The position numbers and the translations under genes were made by a program. A stretch of DNA of 64,000 bases from Acanthopleura granulata. Its lineage: Eukaryota; Mollusca; Polyplacophora; Chitonida; Chitonidae. Below, piece by piece: positions 37,701 through 46,422 of this stretch. The first letter of the stretch is position 1, and every line of letters begins with the position of its first letter. The notes under the pieces were generated by a model. The model saw only the letters and a list, made by a program, of their open reading frames with translations, was not told the DNA's origin and made no database searches. The stretch is taken from the NCBI GenBank assembly GCA_016165875.1, contig JABBOT010000002.1:110001-174000 (forward strand). Reading direction: 5' to 3'.

Positions 37701-40700
37701 GTGGTGATTTACATGAATTGCTGTACATATTCATTGTCAAACTAATGTGTTTATACTTTATTCTTTCCTTTATCCTGCAAACAGAGGGTGACAACTACAT
37801 GACAATCATACTGGGTAAGTGTCTGGACATAACCTTCAGTGTCTACATTTGTGAGACGTTAGACAACGGGATAACAGTTCTGATCTATTGTGTTGACAAT
37901 TGGGAAAACATTTGTAGCTTCGCTAAAATTACTAGAAATCCTGTGGAATTGCGTGCGCCATTGTAAGTCAAGTTTTGGTTAAATGACTAATATATTGGTT
38001 ATATACCATATGTGCTTGAATATTTAAAGTAACACTTTCCATTTTGGCTGCCACGAGACAGAGACAGAATCAGGTCAGAGGCTGTGTCATACAGACGCAA
38101 TCGGCCTACACTGAATACTGAAAACCGAGAGTAAAATCTCCAAATGCAGGGCCATTTTGTTATCGTATATTTTTTCATTTTTATATATATGATGACTTAA
38201 CGCCGTGTTCAAGAATTTCATACAGATATTGTCTTTAGCTTTCCGTCATAAACGTTTGACTTTACACCAAAACTGTGCACTGCTTTCTTCTTGTGCCAGT
38301 GGTACATTTTCATGATCTGTTTTCATCTTTGAATCGACAGTGTCGACCATTGGAGTTTTAGGATTAATCATTACGGTAGTTGCTTGCATTTGCCGTAAGC
38401 GTCGTGTTGGCCACAGGGCTCATCGGGATCTGGAGACAAACGGAAGCAAGCTGATCTCCATCTCAAGCTCCTTGTCACAATCGAAAGGTGAGCACCAACA
38501 TTTTCTTTAGAGTTGATTTGAGGCAAACAAGGTTATGTATTAGTGTAGTTTTCCGATAGGATATGCTTGGGGTCAGCAAACAGGGGATTGATGAAAATAT
38601 CTGAAATTGCTCCTCAATAAAAGAAAGAACGAAAAAGAATAATTATCAAATACATGAAAGAAAATCGAAAGTGTAAAAAATGAGTTGCTTTTAAAACTTT
38701 CTTAACAGAACTATATGCATTTAAATGCTTGAATAGGGGAGTTTCGAATTCGAACTCTTTTATGGCTAAAGGTAAGAATACTCCTACTGTACTACGTCAC
38801 CTGACTAAAACGTTAGACTACGATTTCTGATTACATTTACGATAACATGGGCCTCTAAAAAGTGTGGAAAAAGTTATTTGGTACAGACGAATGAAGGTTA
38901 AAATTAAGGAGCTGGAGATTTGTAAACTTAAGGAGTTCGTAAATGAAGGAAGTGCCATTTGCACCACCTGAACACGGGACGATATGGGATCAGTGAGTTA
39001 AAGCCAACAAATGTTGCCTAACACTTTTGACACGTCACATGAAACATTTGGACTCTTTTTTACCTTAAAAAAACAGTTCGAGCTCGAAACTCCCTATTCT
39101 AAAGCAGGCTTCACAGAACGCATTTATATCGTTGGATGTCGCTGATAATCTTTACTCTTTACCAGGGGAAATACTATTGTGAATAGTGGTTCTAAAAAAA
39201 CATTGTTGTATTTGGTATGGGGTCTGTCTCTGAAAATAATGTTTTGTTTGATGTCTGGTCCCCGAAAACAAAGTTGTTTTGGGTGTCTGATCCATCCCCT
39301 AAAACAGAAGTAAGGACACGGCCTGATAATTGTGACCAGTGAGCGATTCGTTTTGACAGATGGTAACAATGCTTAAGCTGAAGCCAGTCCAATGGACAAA
39401 GATAAAAATATTCAAAGGGGGCCTCCGTGGCTCAGTTAGCGCTCTATTGCAGCGCAATGACCGAGAAGCCTCCCACCAATGTCGTCGCTGTTCAAGTCCA
39501 GCTCATGCTGGCTTCCTCTCCGATCGGTTTTAATATATACTCAGGAGAATCTTTTAATTGTAACCACATTATTTATCATTTTTCTATTTTTCTTTTTTTT
39601 TTTTTTATATTGAAGAAGAGGGGAATCTGGAGATTGGATCGATGTTAAAGATGGTTTTAGATGCGGAATCTCAGATGACGATATACGAGTTTCTTATCCA
39701 CCCGGATAAAATCGAAACTTCGGAAGAAATCGGAAAAGGTACAATTACAAAACCAATGACTTTTCCTATTTTGGATGCTTTTTCGAAACACTGAAATATA
39801 GATCTGCTAACAGTTTTAAATGAACAGTGGATGAATGAACCATCTGCTGTCATTGTCTACAGGAGCATTTGGAACTGTGTATCGTGGGCGATACCGACCT
39901 GATAATAACCCTCTTCACGCCCAGGATGTGGCCATCAAAACCCTCAAAGGTATGAGTGGTATGTATTCAAAAATCTTGGCAAATATTGTAGTAGAATTCC
40001 AAAGATTTAAAATTTTAGTTCAGTTGAACATATGGTGTCAGACCTTGCAGTATTTTCTGTTGGGAATTAAGTGGGTGAAAATAGATTGAAATTTCACAAG
40101 TTTAATTCTTTATAACATTAAGTCTTAAGAAATTAGTACTTTATTACGATAACCAAACATTTAGGGATTTAGGATTTAAAATGAATGAACAATCAAATGT
40201 TTACTTTTGTTAACGACTCACAAGAACACTTGTCAAAAACTGACATTTATGGGAATTTTTTTGCCCAGAAAATTGCGCCTTTCCTGAGATTAGCGCCTTC
40301 ATGGAAGAGGCCATAGTGATGGCGGGTTTCCGACATGCCAATGTGCTGACGATGATAGGAGTGTGTATCCACCCGACCACCCACATCCCCACCCTTGTCT
40401 TGCCCTTCATGGAGCACGGGGATCTACAAAAATATCTCAGGTCTTTCCGGTATGAGGATGATTTGAAGGACAAGGTAATTGATCTTTTTCACCGTCGCGC
40501 CCTGCTTAATCGAAAACGAGGCTTGGTTGCAGACTTGCAGACGAAATGGCGGCCAGGGCCTGCTGCAAACACTTGAGGTTAAAACATCAACTCAGTCAGG
40601 ACAGTGTGAGCTAGACTCTAGGACGAATACACGGCCTGAGTGCAAACTGACATCAACTTTCGGTGGGATTTTCCGCTGTTTGTGGAGTGTGAGTGAGTGT

Positions 40701-43700
40701 TTACGCTACATGTTAGCAGTCATTTTTTAAGTCTGCACACCAAGCCTCGTTTTCAATTTAACATTACGCGACAGTGAGTCATTTGTCCGTGGGCGGAGAT
40801 TAACGCCTTTCTGTGCGAAAGAACGAGGCAATAATACAGATGTAGCTTAAAATTGCAGATATTTCTAAAAGCGGGGAAACTTTTGCAGGGGAACTTTCTT
40901 TTTTTTCTCTCTCTCTCTCCACATGGCGCCTTACCAACAGTTACTCTCTGAAGTGTAAAAGTTTGCTTCTTTAAGCGGTTTGGTTTTCCCTTATACATGA
41001 AATTTGATTTTACGGGTCACTTCTAGAATGATAGAAGCTAAGTTCACCGTTCAGCTGTTGACAGTAGTTTAAGCCCGGTCAACTTACTCAAACTGTTCTT
41101 TGTTGCAGGCACCAGAACTTCACCAGTTGCTTTCCTTCTGCCTGCACATCGCCAGAGGAATGACCTATCTGTCTGATATGAAGTTTGTCCATCGAGATTT
41201 GGCTGCCAGAAACTGCATGTGAGTTACCATTTAGTTGAATTAACACTGTGTACTGGCAGTCAAGAATTAGTGAGTGGCACTTTGACGTAAAACATTGGGA
41301 AGCCTGTATTTAGCGTGCCTTTGTCTTGGCTGTATCGTTTAGGCTAATGTGTACGTGGCTGTAATAATAGAACAGATACGGTTAAAGGGTTGTGGTTTGA
41401 GGACACAGCTGGAAGTTAACATGCGTCGAAAATAAGTTTGAGTTTTATTCAGTATACTTTACATACAGTCATTACCCCCTTTACAGAAGTCCACAATGCA
41501 ATTAAAACATAACAAAAACAAATATTTTGTTTTGGATCTATCACACTGACCGAGACTAATATTGTGTAACATTAAAGTTCCATGCTTCATCTCACACGAT
41601 CTAGTTTCTTCTATGGATTTATTTGCAGGCTGGACAGTAACATGGTGGTCAAGGTGGCGGACTTCGGCTTGACCAGAGACGTTTACTCTAACAGTTACTA
41701 TCGTCAGGACAAAAACAAATTACTTCCTGTAAAATGGATGGCCATAGAAAGTTTGAGGGACAGGGTATTCGGTGTATATACCGATGTGGTAAGTTTTAAC
41801 CATAACCAGTTTTGTTATCATTGATTTTATTGTATTTACATAGTTTTTGGATCGGGTCATACCAAAGAGTTTCAAACTGGTACTTGCTGCTACTTGGTTT
41901 AGAGCTCAGCACTGAGAGGTTAGAGCAAGGAAACATAACTGGTCGTCCCGGTGTCGGTACAATGTGACCGGGTGGCGTCGCCATATTACTGAATAACTGT
42001 TGTGCACGACGTAAAACCCAAGCATACACATACATTGTATTTACAGTATGGCTGAGGTTGTTTATTAGCTCATCTCATTGGTCTTTAACCTTTACTAAGA
42101 AAAAAACTGATACGGATGTGTAGTCATGTTGTTGTTATCACACAGTAGATACTCTCTTTACTTTATATGTCTTTATATGTATTTATATATGTATTTACAC
42201 TCAATACACGTGTGTATGCAGGTTGGGAGTACCACCTTTGTCCGGCGCCTGAAGCAAAGACCTGAGTAAGGTTATTTGCTACTTAGCATCTAACAGTATG
42301 AAATGAACTGTAATATATCTGTTCTATTAGATCTACGACAGAAGTAAATTGAAGCCATTGACCAAAGATCAGATTAACACCTAATACTATTATATTGATG
42401 AAGTTGAGATCTAACGGTGTACATGTACATCCAGGGGGCAGATCGAAATACTATAGTCATCTACATCACTGAGAACATACAGCATTGCATGATTTTGTAT
42501 TTGGTTGTCCTCAAGCGAGGTTGTTCGATGCATAGTACTTTCATGGTCATATAATGACATCCTTTGATACATGCATGTTTCCGATGGCCGGCTGGAAATT
42601 ATGCGCATATTTATCTGTGTTTACCTCCGTAGTGGTCGTATGGCGTGACGGTATGGGAGATCTTCACTCTGGGAAAGGTACCTTACCCTGAGCTGGAGAA
42701 TGCTCAGGTACTTCCGGAACTGGAGAGAGGTCAGAGACTTCCCAAACCTGACACATGCCCGGATGCAGTGTAAGTTGCACGTGAATAACAACCAACCTTC
42801 ATGATCTTGGTTTATAGGATTTCTCCACGGATCAACTTTGGTGGATTATTTTATTGTATGGATTAGTGTTGTTTTTTCACTCCAAATTACACGAAAGTTC
42901 GACTGGATTATAGCGTTCATCAAAGAGTAACTCCAGCGTTTTTGTATCTTGATTCATTGTGAACCAGTGAACACTGTACTGGCTTTGAAATAAACTTCCG
43001 ATTCCATTACCTTGTGGAACCTCTTCATTTCCTACTGACTTAATACTAGGATAAATTCTACCATCAATATAATCTTTTCAACAGGCTTTTACAGACGAAC
43101 CATTCACCAAAGATTTCTCAAAAGTTCGCTTTCTCAATAAACCTGACCACGGCGTTAAACACCAGTCATTCAGTCACTCAGTCTATTCGCCTTGTCTTAT
43201 TCTACTGGTAAAATAACAAATGATATTTCAGATCCCATTTCAAAAGAAAATTACACATTTCTAATATGTGTTTAAAAATACCTGAAATTTATGCAGTGAG
43301 GTAAGGTCATTTTAATCAAAATTCCCGACTTGTTGCTTACCTTAATTCCTCAACACTTTCGCATTTGAAAGAACTAATTTCAGTGTAATTTATGCACAAA
43401 GGTATAATTTTATCAGTCAACATAGAATGTTGCCTTCAGAATATGCTTGACTAAACACCTTGCAAACATGCGAAAAGGTTGACGAATTACAGTGAGGTAA
43501 AGCTACACCGAATCTTCGCTGATTAATTGGAGTGAGCGATAGGCATCCACAGGCTAAGCCTCGGCTAAGTTGTAGTTTATGTTCTGTACTTCTATTCAAG
43601 CGCGACCAAGGCGGCGATCTTTAAACCAGGAAATCCTGCGTAAACTGTCGACCGTCAGCGCCGACTCAGCATTGATTTAAATGTTTGGTGAAATATTGCC

Positions 43701-44087
43701 AAGAGCTGGAACACCAAGTAGCTTTAAAATGTTATCCCAGGGTCAGAAAACTCAGACTCATTTAAAGCATTGATGACAAAACTTTCGTCTGTTTCTTTTC
43801 CCCTTAGGTATGATTTGATGCTCAATTGCTGGTTGGAAAACCCCAAAGAACGACCCACGTTTGTTGACGTAGCCAAAACCATAGAGGACGTTCTTGCCGG
43901 GATAAGTGAATATCTAGACTTGGACAAAGCTCCGGCAAGGACTGTGGACATATCGTCTGGTGTAATCTGTTCCCCTCAGGGCTTGGCAGACCTCGAGAAG
44001 AAGGGAACTCCAACCAAAATGAATTATGTGGATTACAGGGAAGCCAGCTTTAGAGCGAAAGGTTTCACAGAAAGTCGCAACTTATAA
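25687..44087 (+). CDS. Gene A: receptor tyrosine kinase with cadherin-like and tandem ApeC-like ectodomain (18 exons, 5' end not found)
   Basis: A single-pass receptor tyrosine kinase built from 18 exons that join in one frame to 999 residues and a TAA stop. Order by residue: cadherin-like region about 1-204, linker exon to 240, ApeC-like domain 1 about 241-399, ApeC-like domain 2 about 400-583, transmembrane helix followed by RKRR about 580-605, juxtamembrane to 665, kinase about 666-935, tail to 999. All kinase hallmarks are present: GKGAFG loop, VAIK lysine, [11 protein letters not shown], activation loop YSNSYYRQ and WMAIES. The hinge ([13 protein letters not shown]) resembles the AXL/TYRO3/MER and MET/RON groups. 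The ectodomain has many N-glycosylation sequons. No signal peptide exon was identified, so the start is missing. The gene sits tail to tail with paralogue B and head to tail with pseudogene D. Sensing of a microbial or matrix ligand is inference from ApeC. Exon phases agree at every junction, so I am confident of the model from 31 kb onward and slightly less of the first three exons. Confidence 0.85.
27400..27910 (+). CDS. Gene A exon 2: cadherin-like domains
   Basis: A 511-base exon with a good acceptor (TTTTGGCAG) and donor (TCAG|GTAGGT), phase 0 to 1. It encodes 170 extracellular residues. The second half has the cadherin pattern: [12 protein letters not shown] start strand, IYRLSN, a [14 protein letters not shown] centre equivalent to the 'F.VD..TG.I.L' strand, and a closing [10 protein letters not shown] strand. 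The first half ends with a similar [10 protein letters not shown] strand. Classical calcium-binding motifs (LDRE, DxNDN) are absent, so these are cadherin folds by pattern only. Several NxS/T sequons fit an extracellular location. Confidence 0.7.
28083..28220 (+). repeat. Dispersed repeat R3, copy in gene A intron 2
   Basis: CATTCACATGAACAGTCTGA, ACCCTAACTGAGGTAAATTC, GTGTGACCATTGGTCAACTA, TGGTTTTACTCTCTGCAG. It ends about 30 bases before exon 3 and supplies a decoy acceptor. Confidence 0.7.
28250..28357 (+). CDS. Gene A exon 3: short Cys-containing linker exon
   Basis: Phase 1 at both ends. It encodes about 36 residues with a [20 protein letters not shown] core, vaguely immunoglobulin-like. 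The acceptor CATCCAG at 28249 is the only one nearby that keeps the frame from exon 2. The better-looking CTCTGCAG at 28214 belongs to a dispersed repeat and would give the wrong phase or a stop. The donor is CCTC|GTAAGT. Confidence 0.5.
28358..31093. other. Large gene A intron 3
   Basis: 2.7 kb with an R3 repeat at its 3' end and otherwise nothing recognisable; short open frames only. Confidence 0.5.
30888..31040 (+). repeat. Dispersed repeat R3, copy in gene A intron 3
   Basis: AAAGCATTTACATGAACAGT, GACGTGTGACCACTTGCTAA, TTTTGTACTGTCTATGC. It ends about 50 bases before exon 4. Confidence 0.65.
31094..31276 (+). CDS. Gene A exon 4: ApeC-like domain 1, part a
   Basis: Acceptor TTTTTGTTTTCAG, donor CCAAG|GTTTGT, phase 1 to 1. 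It encodes a stretch ending with the motif [10 protein letters not shown], then CPENFTQG. This is the ApeC-type 'WPxGxYCIYK...CPxGF' signature and is homologous to exon 8 of this gene and to the minus-strand exons at 2964-3179, 527-745 and 62889-63098. Confidence 0.8.
32018..32252 (+). repeat. 24-base minisatellite in gene A intron 4
   Basis: Units of the type AGCAGTCATCATACTGCCGT GGTT. The rightmost units are nearly identical and the left ones are diverged. It produces spurious open frames on both strands (MMTA... on the minus). Confidence 0.85.
32338..32489 (+). CDS. Gene A exon 5: ApeC-like domain 1, part b
   Basis: Phase 1 to 0 (CTTTCAG acceptor, CAGCAG|GTATCA donor). It encodes [11 protein letters not shown], then the strand [20 protein letters not shown]. 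The YCCRxDG...P.FYL.....CQ pattern is the centre of ApeC domains. It lies 85 bases downstream of a minisatellite. Confidence 0.85.
32794..32935 (+). CDS. Gene A exon 6: ApeC-like domain 1, part c
   Basis: Phase 0 to 1 (CTTGTAG acceptor, AACT|GTGAGT donor). It encodes [20 protein letters not shown] and ends [11 protein letters not shown], matching the closing 'YYCYY' strand of ApeC. Homologous to 1830-1971, 35949-36096, 59196-59340 and 13410-13570. Confidence 0.8.
33255..33308 (+). CDS. Gene A exon 7: ApeC-like domain 2 opening exon
   Basis: A 54-base phase 1-1 exon encoding [18 protein letters not shown], the opening 'WPxGxYGLPxPxxGCP' signature of ApeC. The same 54-base exon exists on the minus strand in genes C (1184-1237) and B (63818-63871). 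Confidence 0.85.
34367..34564 (+). CDS. Gene A exon 8: ApeC-like domain 2, part a
   Basis: Phase 1-1. It encodes [19 protein letters not shown], then [12 protein letters not shown] and the core [12 protein letters not shown]...CPLL. The acceptor is ATTTTGTAG and the donor CCAA|GTATGT. Confidence 0.85.
35129..35280 (+). CDS. Gene A exon 9: ApeC-like domain 2, part b
   Basis: Phase 1-0, 152 bases, the same length as exon 5. It encodes [20 protein letters not shown], then [14 protein letters not shown]. Confidence 0.88.
35718..35875 (+). repeat. Dispersed repeat R3, copy in gene A intron 9
   Basis: AAAGCATTTACATGAAAAGT, AATCGACAACAGGCCGGATT, GCCAGCTATCACACTGTGAT, ATGTTTTACTCTCCACGCTG. It ends about 75 bases before exon 10. 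Confidence 0.7.
35949..36096 (+). CDS. Gene A exon 10: ApeC-like domain 2, part c
   Basis: Phase 0-1. It begins [15 protein letters not shown] and ends [11 protein letters not shown]. It splices in phase directly to the transmembrane exon at 38341, giving a hydrophobic run that starts TILLSTIGVLG. Confidence 0.8.
36820..37039 (+). mobile_element. SINE (main family), in gene A intron
   Basis: TCAAGTCCAGCTCATGCTGG, TTTCCTCCCACCATAATGCT, CTTGAGTACGGTGTAAAATA and an AAATAAATAAATAAAT tail, between exons 10 and 11. Confidence 0.88.
38341..38487 (+). CDS. Gene A exon 11: transmembrane exon
   Basis: 147 bases, phase 1-1. It encodes [21 protein letters not shown] (hydrophobic core, then a basic stop-transfer signal) and a Ser-rich juxtamembrane stretch. 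The gene B counterpart, 56386-56532, has the same length and phase. Confidence 0.85.
39419..39530 (+). mobile_element. SINE 5' half (main family), in gene A intron
   Basis: Shows the tRNA-derived head clearly: GGGCCTCCGTGGCTCAGTTA, then GCAGCGCAATGACC and GTTCAAGTCCAGCTC (B-box like). It stops after CTTCCTCTCCGATCGG. Confidence 0.8.
39616..39738 (+). CDS. Gene A exon 12: juxtamembrane and kinase start
   Basis: 123 bases, phase 1-1, encoding [20 protein letters not shown] and leading into EEIGKG of the glycine loop. The acceptor region reads TTGAAGAAG, so a second in-frame acceptor three bases downstream (NAGNAG) is possible. Gene B uses the equivalent of 39616. Confidence 0.85.
39863..39949 (+). 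CDS. Gene A exon 13: glycine loop and catalytic lysine
   Basis: 87 bases, phase 1-1. It encodes [20 protein letters not shown] and then VAIKTLK, which carries the ATP-binding lysine. Confidence 0.93.
40269..40474 (+). CDS. Gene A exon 14: kinase helix C and hinge
   Basis: 206 bases, phase 1-0. It encodes the helix C glutamate in FMEEA, the [12 protein letters not shown] strand and the hinge [14 protein letters not shown]. 'PFM.HGDL' is typical of the AXL/MER and MET/RON receptors. Confidence 0.93.
41109..41218 (+). CDS. Gene A exon 15: catalytic loop
   Basis: 110 bases, phase 0-2. It encodes [20 protein letters not shown] and the intact catalytic loop HRDLAARN. The gene D counterpart (16429-16538) has lost the HRD residues. 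Confidence 0.94.
41629..41788 (+). CDS. Gene A exon 16: DFG and activation loop
   Basis: 160 bases, phase 2-0. It encodes [18 protein letters not shown] and then [11 protein letters not shown]. The YxxxYY spacing in the activation loop is like the insulin-receptor group, while SYYRQ...LPVKW resembles TYRO3. Confidence 0.94.
41846..42050 (+). repeat. Dispersed repeat R2, copy 1
   Basis: GGGTCATACCAAA, CAGCACTGAGAGGTTAGAGC, GGTGTCGGTACAATGTGACC, CGTAAAACCCAAGCATACA. Shared with 59745-60040. Lies in the gene A intron after the activation-loop exon. The AGAGGTTAGAGC part looks tRNA-like, so it may be another SINE. Confidence 0.65.
42633..42769 (+). CDS. Gene A exon 17: kinase C-lobe (WSYG)
   Basis: 137 bases, phase 0-2. 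It encodes [20 protein letters not shown] and the following CPDAV. It differs from the pseudogene D copy at 2 of 137 positions and from the gene B copy at 2 of 137, all silent, unlike the flanking exons. Confidence 0.94.
43808..44087 (+). CDS. Gene A exon 18: end of kinase and C-terminal tail
   Basis: Starts at CCCCTTAG|GTATGATT and ends at TAA. It encodes [18 protein letters not shown] (last conserved kinase arginine), a tail with EYLDLDKAP, and a terminal [14 protein letters not shown] segment whose tyrosines are candidate docking sites. The gene B tail stops 13 residues earlier. Confidence 0.93.
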
Positions 44088-44404
44088 GCATAAACTCCTC
44101 AAGTGTGAAGTGGACATATACTTTCACAATATGCGTGGAAATTTAATGTGAAAAAGCCACCTTACCCATTGACAATGGTGGGCAGGATACTTATGTTGTA
44201 ATTAAGCTGTGTGGTTATATCTCTTGCCGTCTTACTTCTTCTGGAGTTTTGTGTTTATTTATGTCATCAAATTTGTTTTCACTGATCTCACTGACATCTG
44301 TTTCCGCCTGCTTCCAGCCATTGATTTCAGAAAATCGTGTTAACCATGTTGCATCCGTTTCCAGTCTTAACAACTAGAGTTCAAGTCAGATGTATTCCGC
44401 TTTT

Positions 44405-44495
44405 GTCTTGTGCGTGCCTGTTTGAGTGAGTGAGGCTGTGTGGGTGTGGGAGGGGGGAAGGGGGAGTAAGGGTGTGTGTGTGCGGAGGGGCAAAT
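44405..44495. repeat. GT/GA-rich low-complexity tract in gene A 3' flank
   Basis: GTGTGGGTGTGGGAGGGGGG, then AGTAAGGGTGTGTGTGTG. Simple-sequence tract about 320 bases past the stop. Confidence 0.7.
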
Positions 44496-44877
44496 TCATC
44501 GATCACTAAACCTACTAACAAAATACGCATCCCGAGGACTTCTGTGAGGCATTAAGTTTCGTCACGTCTGTCTTACTCAAAACATAGTCTTGGTTGAAAC
44601 TGTAAACATCGTCTTCATTTCATACTGATAAAATTGGTCCAGACAGAATTGTAACAGTTTTTCCTTTCATGGAGACAGACTATCGACATGAAAGGTTGCC
44701 CGGGTTAATGTGGGCAATAGTAAATTGTAACGGTAGTTTTATCCTCTAATTATAGGTATGTGGAAAATTTATGCATATATGTCCAGCTCTTTTGTACTTG
44801 TGTGGAAATCTTTTGTGACATGTATGACTGTGCAAAACTTTATTTCCCATATGTGCAAAAAGTTCCACATATGTACA

Positions 44878-44883
44878 AATAAA
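44878..44883 (+). terminator. Candidate polyadenylation signal for gene A
   Basis: AATAAA about 790 bases after the gene A stop and 32 bases before a SINE. It is the only canonical hexamer I noticed in the interval. Base composition alone could produce it. Confidence 0.3.
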
Positions 44884-44914
44884 CTGAAACTTTTAGACAT
44901 ATATAAGTATTTTG

Positions 44915-45185
44915 CGGGCGTCCGTGGCCGAGGGCTTTAGTGCCATAGTGCAGCGTAATGACTCCGGTTCCTCTCACCTATGTGATCCTGTGAGTTCAAA
45001 CCCAGCTCACGCTGGCCTGTCCGCTCGTACATGGGAAGGTCTGACAGCAACCTGGAATGGTGATGGGTTTCCCTCGGGTTCTGCCCGGTTTCCTCCCACC
45101 ATAATGCTGGCAGGCGTCGTATAAGTGAAATAATCTTCACTTCAATGTTCGGCGTAATACACTGTTCAATCAAATAAATAAATAA
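44915..45185 (+). mobile_element. SINE (main family), full length
   Basis: Head GCGGGCGTCCGTGGCCGAGG, B box GAGTTCAAACCCAGCTCACG, body, then CAATCAAATAAATAAATAAA. Lies just past the candidate gene A polyadenylation signal. Confidence 0.88.
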
Positions 45186-45433
45186 ATGCTAAATATTTGT
45201 ACATACATACAAAATAATTGGACGAATGTAATGTTCTTTAGAACATGTGTATAATTATAGATTAAATATATAGCGGGCCATCGTTGGCTCAAGTGCTTTT
45301 TTGCCGCCGAATTCGATCAGCCTCTGCAACAATGAGATCGCAGATTCTAAGCCAACTCTTGTTGTTTTGGACGTTTGGACAAAGTCATGAAAGTTGTCAG
45401 GGACTTATCGAAAGCCCGTATTTTTATTACTCC

Positions 45434-45520
45434 ACCCAAAAGCGACCACGTTGGTGGCAGGATCCTGGGTCATTATGCTGCACTCGCGCGTTAACCACCT
45501 CGGCTACGGAGGTCCCTCTC
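45434..45520 (-). mobile_element. SINE head fragment (main family)
   Basis: Reversed head: GGTGGCAGGATCCTGGGTCA, then CGCTAACC-like sequence and CTCGGCTACGGAGGTCC. Confidence 0.6.
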
Positions 45521-45837
45521 TGTAAAATACTAGCTACCTGTATTATGTTATTGTTAATGTCATAGAACATGCAGACATATCGTTATACATTTTGGAAATA
45601 TTGTACCGAGTCCTCTGACGAAATCATTTGTAGCTCACACAACTGCATGATTTTCTTAAGTAACGATATAGTAATTACCGTTGATACAGGATATATAGGC
45701 CTATATTTACAATAAATGACTTTGCCTTAAGAAACGATATTAATGGATACTTGCGAACTTGTACGTATTTAAGAATCGTGATGAAAATACACCTACACCT
45801 TATTACACATTTTGTTAGCTTAGAAATGCGAATAATC

Positions 45838-45962
45838 TGTGAGCAGCTCATGCTACCAGCAACTTTGGAAGGTTTCACCCTGGCTCTGCTCGGTTTTCTC
45901 CGGCCATAACACGGGCCACCGCCTTATAAGCGTAATACATCAATGAAATAAATAAATTTATT
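45838..45962 (+). mobile_element. SINE 3' half (main family), diverged
   Basis: GTGAGCAGCTCATGCTACCA, CTGCTCGGTTTTCTCCGGCC and the tail CAATGAAATAAATAAATT. Confidence 0.65.
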
Positions 45963-45985
45963 TTCAGTTAATCACAATACTTCAG

Positions 45986-46076
45986 GGACTGAGAACGATA
46001 GAGTCAGATCATCCAAGAGAGACAACTCCTCCTCAGCTGGTGGTGCAGCCCAAGTCCAAGCGATTCACAGTTGGAG
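45986..46076 (+). other. Orphan exon-like segment
   Basis: Bounded by AATACTTCAG and TTGGAG|GTATAA, 91 bases. The first frame is open: RTIESDHPRETTPPQLVVQP, then KSKRFTVGG. It lies in the A-B intergenic space with no partner exons recognised, between two repeats. It could be an exon of an unseen gene, or chance. Confidence 0.25.
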
Positions 46077-46147
46077 GTATAAAAAAAACTAAAAAATAGT
46101 CTTACCATTTATGTAGTAATTTCACACAGAACATCCTCCAAATTAGA

Positions 46148-46422
46148 CATACTGTCAAATAACTAGGTGCCTGGCCTACAACATATCCAAATATCATCAG
46201 GGGTTGACCACCATTTTTTCAAAATAAATCAGCTGGAATGCAGGTACTAACGTCATATCGCCATCGAAACAGGGGGTGTTTTGGGGGCGGGGGAGTGAAC
46301 TTGCTCATTGGATGATATTTTTCTCTGTTTAATTGTAGCCACAAGTAATGGACTTTTTTCAATCATTATTTGTCATAGTTTATACCTGCAAAATTACCTG
46401 GCAATTCTTCAACACACTACAG
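46148..46422 (-). repeat. Dispersed repeat R1, copy 2
   Basis: TAACTAGGTGCCTGGCCTAC start, AATCAGCTGGAATGCAGGTA centre, TTTATACCTGCAAAATTACC end; the reverse complement of 12719-12977. Confidence 0.75.

Noticed and set aside
37785..37815. Possible extra membrane-proximal exon of gene A ([11 protein letters not shown])
   Set aside because: Joining it after exon 10 creates a TAG at the junction, whereas exon 10 joins the transmembrane exon directly in phase, as in gene B.
39419..39500. tRNA gene
   Set aside because: The tRNA-like head is part of a dispersed SINE with diverged arms and no independent cloverleaf support.
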